From contig MU404055.1 in NCBI GenBank assembly GCA_022695795.1, forward strand, positions 1,550,001 through 1,614,000: DNA of 64,000 nucleotides. Direction: 5' to 3'. This document shows positions 22,755 to 35,400 of the stretch, in pieces. The position numbers and the translations under genes are program-made. The notes below the pieces were generated by a model. That model had not been told where the DNA came from. It did not search any database and saw only the letters and a list, made by a program, of their open reading frames with translations. Position 1 is the first letter of the stretch; each line of letters opens with the position of its first letter. Origin of the DNA: Biscogniauxia marginata. Lineage: Eukaryota > Ascomycota > Sordariomycetes > Xylariales > Xylariaceae.

Positions 22755-25700
22755 GGTGGCTGTGGGTATAATTCCTGCCCTTTCCAACAGCGACTATTAC
22801 TCCGATGGAAGAAGAGATTGTGACAGCGAATGGACGAAGTGAAACTACCGGAGAGATGAGACAAACTCAAAAAAGTAGGATCCGTTCGAACGTTCCTCTC
22901 GAATAGAGACAACGGTACTCCCTGCGACCTGTCCTGACCTGTGAAGGTAATAGCTGCTTCAGTCGGATGGCAGCTCGTTGATGCCAACCAACGTTAAGAA
23001 GCGATACCTACAGACTTGCTGCAGCTGATGCTTCAGGGGAGGGGAGGGAGAAGGGAAGAAGGAGGGGAGACGCAAGGTGTAAAAGAAAGAAGAGAAAATA
23101 AAGCAGGGGAGTGTGGACAGGAGGACCAGACGTGATAGAAAAAAGGCGCGGCGAGGGGAGGGTTCGAGAAGGGATTAACAGACCCCTGGTCGACCCAGAG
23201 GAATCAAGCGAGGCACCCCCAAGTCGGATGGCCGATGAGATGATGAATCAATCGATCAGTTGACTTAGAAGCCCCCCGGCTGCATTTCACTGCAACAAAG
23301 GGAAGAGGTGCTGTGACAAGTGAAATTGGCTGGCGAGCCGGACAACAGGTACGCAGGTAGGAGAACGGGAGAGAAGTACGCGAGGTCGAGCTACGGAGTA
23401 GAGGGCGTACGAGTTGCAGGCATGGGAAATAAGTGGTGGGTTTGGAGAGACGCAAGATGGTCTGTGAGGTGCGCCGCGCCAGGGGTCTGGTACCTCAAGC
23501 CAGTGGGGAGCCTGAGGTATCTTTTACAGTGGCACAGATAGTAATAAACCCTCAAAATGCCGCAATGCTACGCAGTTCTAGTGCTGAAACACAATCTGCA
23601 GCGAGGTAGTGGGTACTTCTACCACCACCCAGCAGGGGCCCTAGCTTATCCCCGGCAACGCTAATGTGCTGTGCAAGGAGTCCCTGCAACTTCAAAATTT
23701 CGGCGGACCCGCTCTCATTCCAGGGTCTGGCCAATGGCAAGCTGAGATGGTTATCTACTGTACAGAACCATCAAGACCCAGAGAAAGGGGGCCGATCGAG
23801 TTTGAACGGGCAGGACGGAAAGAGACAACGACATTCTACCATGATTACCTATAAGTTGATCTATCTTCACAGTTACATTGATATGTAGGCTGGCACCCAG
23901 GTAGGTACTTTGTACAATGAATACAAATACCTTAGGTACCTATAGTCCCTATGTACGTACGTATCGATGGGAATTCTATCCGACTAATAGGTAGACTTGG
24001 ACTCTCGTGAGTTAACGGATGTAAAACCCCCATTTAGGTACATTCATTCACTAGTTTTAGGTGTACCACCTGCTGAAGGTTTTCATTTTTTTTCAACCCG
24101 AGCTGAGAAGCCAACGGCGATGATGACGGGAACGGATTGGTGGGTATTGAGATGTGCAGGCAATGTTCCCAGCATCCGCTTAGTGTAGTTCGACATCTCG
24201 TCATGGGGGGGGTTCTCGGACCTACGGTGCCTATGTACAGTACCAAATACGAACCAAGTCGGGTCAGGGAAACCTTGATATATATATCAATAGTTATTAC
24301 CTACCTACCTAGTCGTCATCGACCCTAAGCGATTAAACCCCGGGGATGGGACTTAAATCTGATAAACCATCGCTCAACTCGATTAGGCTAATTGGAGAGG
24401 ATGCAAGACAAACACTGTTCAAGACAGGCGAGACAGCAGCAGTCGTGAAACCGCCACACCCACTGGCGTCTCGTGTGTGCTTTTCCCGTGTTAGTGCTAG
24501 CGGGAGCTGGTGATGGCTGCAAAAAAATTCTCCTCATGTCTCACGGGTATAACACGAAAGAGAGCCGAGGCTTTGGTTTCTTTCTCTCTTGTTATATTAC
24601 CACCTCTGGCGAGTTTACATACGCAGGTGCTTTATAGAACCGGCCGCGCGGAGTGTACACATACCGGATTAGGTACGTAGGTGTGTTAGACGAACCAGTC
24701 GAACAGATTGTCATGTAAGCATCAATTCCAGTCAGCACCAACGTAAACCTAAAATATTGTGACTTTGTTAAGTCAGGTATCTCCGACGTGAGGTACCTAT
24801 CTATCTTTCGGGAACTACCTCAGGTATATTTGTATGAGATACATAGCTACATAGGTACTTACAACTGACAATGCTATTGCCATCCGACACCCCACGCACG
24901 AGCTATCTAAATATATATATACGCCCAGACAGATTCGGATAGATATAGTCTTTGGTCAGTGCCAATCAATCATCCCGAGATAATCGAGTTCAAGCATCGA
25001 TTGCGTGTCCGATGTCTTGTTCGTAGCGTAAGATATCGTCAGCGACCCCGCCGAGTTGAGTTGGAGAGTTGCTGTAGATGTGGACTTGGATCCTACCTAT
25101 GGAGTGCAGGCTGATGTGCATCGAATAATCCACAGTACTATACTATATAAGTGCAGATTGACACTTACGCCATTGATGCTCATGACGCCTAGGTATTGCC
25201 TACATATGTTCATGCCAGTCATCTGCTGCAATTATATAATTACCATCTAAGCACTTTATACTGCACATCAATATGTGTAACTAACGTATGTGATTCAATT
25301 AATTATGATCTCTTTCAGTGGCGTTCATGCGCCCCTTTGAATTATTGACCTAGGTACCTTGTAGGTAGGTACATACATACTACCTACCTCCTATAGTAAT
25401 ATATACAATACCTACCTCCTGGTGGCTTAGGTATGGAATGCGCTATGACCCACCTCTGCGGTTCTAGTTTATCATTCGATTCTAGCTCAGCTTCTAAAAC
25501 TGACGCTATCGCAGCCGAGTACCTAACCTAAAAGATTCAGCTCGGGTCTAATAAACCTAAGCAGCCAATCATCTACGTAGCTTGTGTACGTACATAATAC
25601 AGAATGATTTCGCCGTCTACATAGATACAACTACATACTAATTCTTTTTTTTCTCAATTAGCGGCTAAAGCTAACAATTGTTTCTTTCCCTCCTCTCCCG

Positions 25701-28700
25701 GCTTGTCCGAGTTGTATCTAAGACATCCGATCCGCTAGGCTTGTCTCGTGGCAAAAACAGACAAAATATGACTAGTCAATAACTACCGAAGCAGCCACAG
25801 ACTCGACGATATATCAACGAAGTGCCGTGCTGAAAACGCCAGGTAAACTATCCCGCTACAGAAAGTCTACCGGTCGATCAATTGAACCAAATTGAATTAC
25901 CTACATACCTCGCTATTAAACAGGGTTAGGTTGCGGTAATTTTCTTCAACTTTCTACAGCACGATAATACATCAATGTGTAATATATTTGGTTGGCTCCC
26001 TTTACACTATATCAGTCTCCCCCTTACATATGTAGGCACTTGCGTGCAGTACTTTAATGTAAAGCTTCAGGGTACATTTGGTGGGTATATGTAAGGACGG
26101 ATAAGCATGCAAGAGAGATGGAAAGCCACTTTATCGTCCAGACCAATCGGCTTCGTTGCAGGCCGCTTCCGATTGTCGTTCCCTCAATCACGCACTGCGG
26201 TCGCCAATGGCATCACCTCCACACCAGCAAGCTGCTCTGCTCTGCTCTGCTCTGCTCTCCAAACGGACAGACAAACAACCCCCAATCATAACAACGCCAA
26301 TTATTAAAACGTTTGCCCGGGGTTTGCAACAGTCCCTGCGCGATACACGATATCTGAACGGAGCATCACCAGAAACGCCAGCGCCAACATCCAGCAATTT
26401 GTTTACCGAATATGCGCTCACCCGTGTGGCTTTCGTCACAGTCGCAAGCTTGCGTCTTCATTTGTGTCAACCATGCTCACGCTCACACTCAACTTCAATT
26501 ACCTGCGTAGTTTGTATCCTTCTGCAGCCTCTTCTCATCTTTCTTTACTTAGTTGTCGCTCTCCAATACCTCTCCGTCGGTATACCCAGGCATTCATCAC
26601 CCCATAATTAGGGCATTGAAACAACCAGATTCACCAGCAGTCGGGGTGATCGCCGCATAACGTCGACCCTACCGTCCCACGCGTTTCAATATATTTTCAT
26701 GATCGACTTGGGTGATGGGAGAGATACCCCAAAGACAAAAGGGCAGATCAAACCTGCCAAGCCGACCCGACCGATAGCATGGGGGTGTCAGAGATACTTA
26801 CTTTCCTACTTACCACACCTCAAGTTGCTCTTTTACTATTCCATCAGCTCGCGCGTTGACCAAACCCTCGAACTTCCCGACCTCACAGTGAAGAATGTGA
26901 AGAATGTGCCTTCGCAAAAACCCAGAGCCCGGCAGCCCGGCTTGTTGGAGCGATAAGTCTATCGGCTTATGAACCGTGCGCGGCCAGGATTCTTGTTACC
27001 CCTGAACCTAGCCAGTTTGAGATGCACTCGGCGCGGACCTGCGCTCTTTTCTCTCTCTCAAGCTTCGGCATGCCCTTACCAAGTTCTTTCAAGAACGAGC
27101 CCTTCACGCTTTCACGTGATGACGGGAATAGCAACCATGTTCATTGCTAGGGCCTCGTACCTAGTTGGATCCCCCCTTCCAACATCCCGATCCACGTGGT
27201 GGTTAGACAATCGCAATCTAGCGTTCGATTCATCAAGTCCGATAATCGCCCCGCTACTATATTCCTATCTTGTATTGAGAAAGGTCCGGTTTTGTCATCT
27301 TTCCCTTTATCGTGGCGAAGTGTTTCGTCCGATTTCTAAAGCCTCGATGGTGGCTCATCTCCGACTGACGTCTCATTCTGAAGATAACCTCACCAGCAGT
27401 AGAGGTGACCAACCACCCTTTTTACAACGTAGATGCGCACAGATGTCCGTGGGCTCCTTCGTATTTTGCACTAAGGTGCAGGATTGCCTTTGTAAACCAT
27501 ATATCCTGATGTGATCTCCTGATCCTGCATAGGAAACAGGTTTACTAAGTGGAATTTCCTTTCCACACACACGCAACCTAGGTAATGGGCCTTACAAAAA
27601 GCAGGCAGGTTGGCAGGCAAGGCAGGGCCATACGGAAACCCCCAGCAACCCGGTACTTGGCCTCGACACAGAGTTCATGTGGCTGATGCACGGCTTCATA
27701 TGTGGCTTTGTGGCTGGCTTATAACTACATTCCTCCCACGGTATACATCAACAAGGGACGTCTAGTTTACGCTTTGATACTTGCGCATCGTTGCTAGGAC
27801 TATCCTTACTCCCAGCCCTCATGACGCACCTTCGGCCTTCCCCACAGATCCTGCCGCCTCGTCACTACTTCGTAAGCTGACGGTGCCCCTCACCAAGCCA
27901 TTATTAGGTAGACTAGGAATTTTGTACCTGTACCGAGTCAGTTACGGTGCTGTATATCACAGGGTATAGAAGACACTCTCCCACTACTCTCTTTGGCTCA
28001 ACAGGGTTATGAGAAGGCCGCGACTGTTGACCCCTGGTCTCGACCGCCTCGTCGAAGATTCGGCAAGGATTTCTCACCTAATGCGTTGATATGACAGAAC
28101 CTAATTGGACTGCGTAAGCTCAAACGGGTGAAGTTTAATGGTTCTTACACAACCTCAGGTCCCAACATAAGAGGAACCACGGTAGTATACCTCTTGGGAC
28201 GATGCTTAGAGAACCACCACCTACATACTTAATTCAATATCTCGTTATTGTGTGAATGCTTATTAGTCGCCTCTTGAAATTTACTTCGTATGTCAGGTAG
28301 ATGTTCGTTCAACTGTCCGGTACGACACTAAAACCGGCAATTGATGATACGTACGTATCCTACGTATCTACGATTTTGTCTTCAATGCAGGCTGCCTCAT
28401 ACGTGGCACAAGACATTGGCTCTTCGCAAAGGGATTGCTACTACAAACTCAGGTGCCAAAAAACTTGAAATCCATGTCCGGGAAACCCCCAATTAGACTG
28501 TATGTACATCTGAGCCCAGCTCTCTGCTGTACAAAAGGTCCTATCGATGAATGAGGATGTGGTCATTCTCGTGTTCCAGATATTTGGAAGTTCCATGGTG
28601 GAGTCCAGGCATAATACGGATGATAGGATTAAAGAGTATCGATTGGCTATAGGTCTCTGTGACTGTGAGTGGTAATTCTTACGTCTGATATTGATCTTGT

Positions 28701-30582
28701 GTATATCATCCCAAATAATAAGATGCCAGGCTTGCACGTGGAATGGGCTTGTCTATTGGCAAAGGTAAGACATCGCTTGGCTCAGCTTCTAGTTCCTGTT
28801 TGAAGAGATGTGTGCTTCCTAGTAAACTTGTTGAATATAAACAGATTAATCTATCCTCCGTCATATTATTAAATACACAGCAATGCTTCAATGATCCCTT
28901 AGAAACCGAGCAACGTCAACATACACTTGCTCTTATTACCTTCAACATATATGGGGCATTAGTCGTCACTACTTCCGTATCTTTGTAGCTTCAAGTTTTG
29001 AACTCTAATAGTATAGTTTCGGAAGACATGGCTTGAAAGAGGAACGGGGAAAAGGTTGCTCAACATAACCTTAAATTATAAGAGTTCAGGGGTTGTCCAG
29101 ATGCCTTTTGCGGTCCTCGGGGCCAACTGTAAATCGGAGGCTGTACCTATATCTATCGTGTCAGGGACCACGCCGGTGTAGGGATCAAGGGTACAAGGTG
29201 ATATATACTCTTTAAGGGACAAAAGAGGCTGTAAAGAGGCCTAAGGTACGGTATCTAAGGTAGTTGTAGTTCTAGTCCGCGCAATAATTACGTTATCACC
29301 TAAGCCTATACTAGGTGCCTTGTGACATCGATTCGGTCTAAAACAACGTTTCTAGCCTATGATGCTTGATAAGCAGCGTAATAGCCAGAGTTATTAAAGG
29401 AGATGGGGATTAATAGCTTTTTCAACCCCCTCCCCCCCCTAATTTAGCAACTAGTAAGACAGCAATTACTGAGCCTAATTGGCTAATTATAATGGAAGTT
29501 GATACAGCAACCTACCTTGGGTATCTATGTACATTCACTCAATACCTACACCTTTACATATTTATAATAAGTACATCCGTACCCCTTTCGTATGTACACA
29601 TCTAAGCAAACATCTATTGCCCAGGCAACGGACTTTGAATTTTCTGTTTTGCTACCCAACTTTCCCATCTCTGGTCGTCTTTCGAGAACAACATCTTACG
29701 AGAAGCCGAAACTAGCATCGAAAATGCAGGTAATCTCCTTCATTGGGTTTTTAGCGAAGAACTTCCACCACTTATTATATATAACATCCGACACTTTATG
29801 CACCGCGTCTAGCAAAAATACCGACTTCAGCTAGACTCCTCTCCCTCCCCATGATCTGAGCAAGGCGAACGAGAGTGGCTGATTCCTAAGTTCGCCAGGC
29901 TTCATCGATACAAATGATCAAAGAGTTGACCGGCTTCCGGTTTCCGAGGCTGGCCGACGCGTATGTTGTAGCGACTCATGCGTCTGCTGCACCAAAAATG
30001 CATTCGATCAGTTCCTTCATGTCCCTTATATACCTGCATCACTCTTTTGACCGCCATTGTTCGGACTTTCCTGTCGCATTTCTATGATCTAATAAGGGGC
30101 CTGGATAATATACGGAACACGAGACCACACGGAGCACGATATACCAAGGGGAACAGAGCTCCGGAAGACTATTACAGCGGCTCTATTCCTACGCAAGAGT
30201 GCCTATCTGCGCGCGTACAATGCGTGTATCTATCTCTGTTTACGAAAAACTATGGGTGGTAAGGGCATTTCGGGAGGACGCAATACTCGTATTAATTCGT
30301 GCTATCCCTCGTGGGTATCCCAAGTGGACGGGGATCGCAATACGTATCCAAATACGGTACAAAGATGGTTCTTCCCTTACATGCAGTACCCTTTTCACGT
30401 ACTAGGCACCATTCACGATACAAAACTACACTACATGCCAACAGGTAGCGATGAAGTTCGAAATTGATTACTTCTTCGATCAGGAGGAAGGTCATTCTCA
30501 AGCTTGTCCTAGGCCAGCTCGTCGGGAATGTGTCATCTGAAGACATCTCAAAACACCAGAAGTGGATTTAAGCCCAAACCAA
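22755..30582. other. Gene desert, no supported gene
   Basis: Nearly 8 kb without a credible gene. The first ~700 bp should be the DENN gene promoter and leader. From 23880 to 25450 the sequence is dense in TACCTA/TAGGTA/GTACGTA words. A (CTCTG)n tract sits near 26232-26254. Frames of 151 and 181 codons (26156-26611, 26969-27514) give Ser/Leu/Arg/Pro-rich products with no motif, and I do not accept them. Confidence 0.5.
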
Positions 30583-31118
30583 TATACTTATCGAAAATGT
30601 ATCACCCTCGCTCCCGGCAAACGTCAATCGCCCCGTCCGTATCAACTGCATCAACCGGTACGTCACGACACGAGACACCATACCCATAACCTCTACTACC
30701 CCTATATTACCTAACACTATCCAAGAGATCCAAGTCTTCGACCTAGGCTACACCTTTCTACCCACCAAGGACCTCCAACCTACCCCTTAATAAGATCCAG
30801 ACCTACCACCCTTCACAATCATCAAAAAAAGGTCTACTTCTGCAACACTGGATCAAACCTCTTACTCGACTAGAGATTTCAATTCACTTCCAATTACCCA
30901 ATCTCCCTCTATACCCCCGGATATCACCAACCAAACTTACCGGAACACCTCTGGATCTTAACACTGAGACCAAGTTCATCTATCGGACCCTAAAGAAATA
31001 CCAGCTCTAAAGCAACGCCCTATCTATCACAGACAAAATGGACGCCCAGGAATTCATGTTTGCCCAGTACACGGGCCAGATCCCACGAGGACGCTGTTAC
31101 GAACCCACTAGCACGTAA
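30583..31118 (+). other. C-rich relic, possibly the 3' end of a decayed retroelement
   Basis: The plus strand is strongly C/A-rich and G-poor here, unlike its surroundings. One frame reads for about 60 codons (including INCINRYVTTRDTIPITST) to a stop at about 30788. A second frame reads about 80 codons from about 30765 (including LTGTPLDLNTETKFIYRTLK), and beyond one stop continues through MDAQEFMFAQYTGQIPRGR. It overlaps a TGTTACGAACCC word at 31095 that resembles a Gypsy-type LTR start. G-poor sequence has few stops by chance, so this is weak evidence. Confidence 0.25.
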
Positions 31119-32467
31119 TATGAGAGTCTCCTAGGAGACTCGCAGACGTATACAAATTACTCGCACGGGTTCTTTCCTTATATATTTTCCTAGGCAGTAA
31201 TCAATCTAAGCATACGCTTCTTGTATGGAGAATGCTCTTACGATTACGTGACTTAAGCCTATGTACGAAGCCTATCCAGCATAAACTCCAGAACAATTGT
31301 GATGGTGCCAGCATTCGTCTTACTGGCTTCCCCTAATGTGGTCGCTGGAATCACTTACCGTGACTGCAACTCTGGGCGGACAGCCGGTCCCAGGGGTGGC
31401 TCGTGTGACGGGACGCACTGATCAAGGGATAGGCCAGATTGTAAAGCGCGGACTAAAGCCAATGCGGTGCTATTCGGCCAGGGTTTTGGGCTGAAAATCG
31501 GGTTCCGTAGAGACGCCGCTAGGTAGTTTATCATAGTATCGCGTCGACTATATAAGCCCTAATTGCATAACACAATTAACGGAGTCGCTTTTACGACAAC
31601 ATAGCCTCTAAGACTCCCAATATTGATGGCAAGCTTTCTTCCTCCGTCGGTCATGGTCCTCGTTTGACCTGTTTTCGACTAGATTTCGTTCGATGCGTCA
31701 AAGAGGGAGGAGAAGGATTAGCTGTGCCCCTAATTGCATTACATATTACACGAAGGACGCCGACAACTTCTGCGCGGTTAGACTAAGGCCAGGTGCGGCG
31801 CTTCACACTAGCTACTATTGAGATGGGATGAATATATGATGATAGGATGGTTGATTAGTCTAAAGGTGAGTCTATGTAGGTGAGCTTCGCCCACTTATAT
31901 ATATAGGAGGCCATAGTAAGACCGTATATCAGGGGCATAGCCCCATATTTTAACAGCTATAACACTGCAGTTGCCATCTATCATTATTACAACCACCATC
32001 CTTCAGCGGTAGCTATTTAGACTACAAAACAGACCATGGGTGAGATGTATATTTGTCCCGTCTTAGTAGGGTACGATGAATATCTTGATCCCCTCCATAT
32101 TATCATCTGGATATGTTCATATTCACCTGTCCAACAATACTTCCCCCTGGTCACGTGCACAAGATCGTATCCATTGGTCTGTGCTTCGAAAGCAATGGAG
32201 GTAGTGTACAACAAAAAATAAATGTACGTAAGGTACCTCCTACCTTGTATTTATAATTACACATTATTTCGCCGTCTACAGTTCAGTGAAGAAAGGTCTA
32301 CAAATATCTCGCACTGAGGCAGGTAATCTGCGGATTATTAAGGCTGCTTTGTCTATCTTCTCCCGACTATTTTGCTTCTCACTCCAGTTTGAACCCCTGT
32401 TAGCTCTGGTGCTGGGCTCGAGCACGGAGCCAATCTCTCGCAGGGCGCGACAGCAGTTGGCAAAGAA
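31119..32467. other. Intergenic region upstream of the SbcD-SbcC fusion gene
   Basis: No coding frame. It includes a TATA-like CTATATAAGCCC near 31548 and a purine-rich stretch near 31700. If the word at 31095 is an LTR start, part of this could be a degraded LTR, but I found no matching second copy in the window. The final 200 bp should be the promoter and leader of the next gene. Confidence 0.4.
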
Positions 32468-35400
32468 ATGAAGGTTAAACCCCGTTGGCTGCTGGCGAGC
32501 GACCTTCATTTCAAGCTTCACGACCTTGACCGCGTTATTCGTACGGCAGACTGGATTGCCTCCATCCCACATGAATATGATATCTCCCGTGCCATTATCT
32601 GCGGCGATATTTTCACGACACGCACGTCACAGCCGACGAATGTACTCGCGGCATGCTACCGCTTCTTAGGCAAGTTAGCCAGCGCCGTGCCGCATGTGGA
32701 CATTATTTTAGGCAATCATGACTTGGCATATCGCCGTGATTATACCACTTCAGCTCTAGAAGCGCTGGCTATCACTCGTTTAGCCCCATTCGTTACGCTT
32801 CACACAGAGATTGCATGCCACAAATGGGACGGGAGGCGTGTACTTGTGATGCCGTTCCGGGAGGACCAAGGCGACATTATCAAATGCATACATGACTTAG
32901 ATCCGAAGATCGCGGCAAAGACGGTGGGATTTGGGCATCTGGCGATAAACCGGGCCATAACGCAGAAGCACACCATCGATCCCGAGACCGGAAAAGCCGG
33001 GTTGCCTTCGAGGTACCCAGGCCTTACCAGTGCGGGTGAATTTGCACCGCTGGCAAGGACATTTACTGGGCACTTTCACAGTCACCAAACAATCCTCCAA
33101 ACTACGAATAAAAAACCACAAGATCTTCGAGGAAGCATAACGTACATCGGCGCACCATTACAGCTCACATGGGCAGATCTGTTCGATACTAGGAGGGGAG
33201 TCATCTTACTCAACCCCAAAACTCTAGAGAGTGAGCTTGTTGATAATCCATATGCCGTGGGTTACGCGTCTGTCGAAACACAAGAGGTGCTAGCTGACCG
33301 GGTGGATGCCAAACAAGTCCAGGATAAGCATGTCATGATCACGGGGAAGTCATCGATGTACAAATACATCTCTGCCAGAGATCATCTTGTCAAACTGGGA
33401 GTGCGTAGTGTGAGGGACTGGAAACATACTGCGTCGGGATGGCAATTTGAGCAAACGGGTCTTGGCAAGACTATGCTTCCTGCTGATATTCAGAATCGAC
33501 CAAATCAAGAACAAGAGGATGTCTCGGAAGAAACAAAAAAGACCCGGCCTGATCTTGCCAGGCCCCCAGCTGTTGTTTCACAAGAATTGGCGACTGGTAA
33601 GATGGAGCGTGAGCCACTTGACCTGGCCGGACTTGTCCAGGAATTTGTGTCCTCTCTGGACCTTGAATCCACCCTTGAGGATAGGCGTGATATTTTATCC
33701 CTCGTGGGAAAGAGACTCTTGAGTATCCGAAGTTACATCGGCGATAAGGCTGGCTACGCAGTTAAATACAGAGATATGCTCAACCCGTCAACCCAGTCTA
33801 CTCTTTTTATCCCTGAGAATGATACTCCACGGGCATCCACGGCAGAAACCATCTTTGTGGCGGACCCCGTTGCTATCGAAATTACAAACTTTCTTGGTGT
33901 CCAGGGCACTCTCAGTCTAGATTTCAAACTTCACTTCCAGCCTGGGGTAAACTTAATAGTGGGATACAATGGGGCAGGGAAGAGTACGATTATTGAGGCA
34001 ATTGTATGGTGCCAATTTGGACAGTGTATCCGGGATGGCCTTGGGGTCAATGACATCATTAATGAAGTTGCTGGGAAGAACTGCAACGTCCGTCTAACAT
34101 TTGCAAACGGATATAGCATTTCACGGTCTCGAAAGCACAACAAATTCCACAATCGTGTGGTTGTGGAAAAGAACGGTGTAATCCAGCGGCAATTTGAAGG
34201 ACCCGACGTTAGAAGTACACAGGCCTCTATTGACAGTCTGCTAGGAGTAGACTTTGATACGTTTATCAGAATAGTCTTGCTCGGGAACGAGAGCGCTCCA
34301 AGCTTCTTGAGTTCTACATCATTGCAGAAAAGACACTTGATCGAGTCAGTTTTAGGCCTAGGGGTCTTGGATGGATGCGCGGAGACTTGCAGCTTGATGC
34401 TGAGTCAGGTGGAAGAGGAATTGGGAGGTATGCAGTCGCAACTTGAAGGTGTCACGCACACAGTAGAACACCTAAAAAGTCGAGTCAACCAAATAGATCA
34501 GACGTTGGGACGTCTACAACGCGAGGCAGCATTTCTTGCTCATGAGATGGAAGACAAGAAAAAGAAACACGCAGCAATTTTGACCCAGAAGGAGTTTTAC
34601 AAAAACAAGCTCCAGGAGGACCTCAAGGCTGAGCAGCTTTTGCCAGATTTGAAACCCAAGCTTTCGAGTCTTCAAAGTGATATTTCTCTAGCGCAAAATG
34701 AGGTGAACAGACTTGGTATATTGGCTAGGCTCGCTCAGGCTCGCTCATTTATAGACCGTGAGCGATTCATAATCGAGCAAGGGGCAAAAGCTACCTGGAC
34801 ACAACTTCAACATCTTAAGGACGACCTTCAACGCCTTCTCGAAGATAACAGCACATTGGAAGTCCCATCTCCAGTTATCAAAGAAGAGGAATATAACAAA
34901 AAAGAAGACGCTAGTATCATGCAAGATTTCTTACTGAACATCACACTTGCCGCTCGAAAGTTTTGGACCTTGGCCCTTTACGTCGTTAGCCCGGCAGCAA
35001 GGGAGAGAGCCAGGATAATGGAAGAGATGGCCCTTAGGGCCATAGAAGCTAGGCGACGGTGGGATGAGCACGTGAGGGCTGTGGTCACTCTCGCTGATAG
35101 AGTTACTCACACACAAGGCAAAGTAGTGAGTATGATGGATAGTATAGCAAGCCTTCCCGGCACTGTTTCCTGCAAGACTCGCATTAGCGAGAGTGATGTT
35201 CACCTTGCTATACGGACATTAACGGCAGAGGAAGCATTAAAAGTTCCTAGCCAGCTTACTGTAGCCATAGATGAACTAAAGGCCCTGACTAATCGACATG
35301 CTCATCTGCAATTCGAATACGAGGGGCAGGAGCAGAAACGACTTCGCAAACAACGAGACGTTGAAGAAAAAGAGAAGGACATAGAGATGACAAGAAAAGG

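Noticed and set aside
26156..27514. Frames of 151 and 181 codons
   Set aside because: Random-looking composition and no conserved block; the first overlaps a CTCTG microsatellite.
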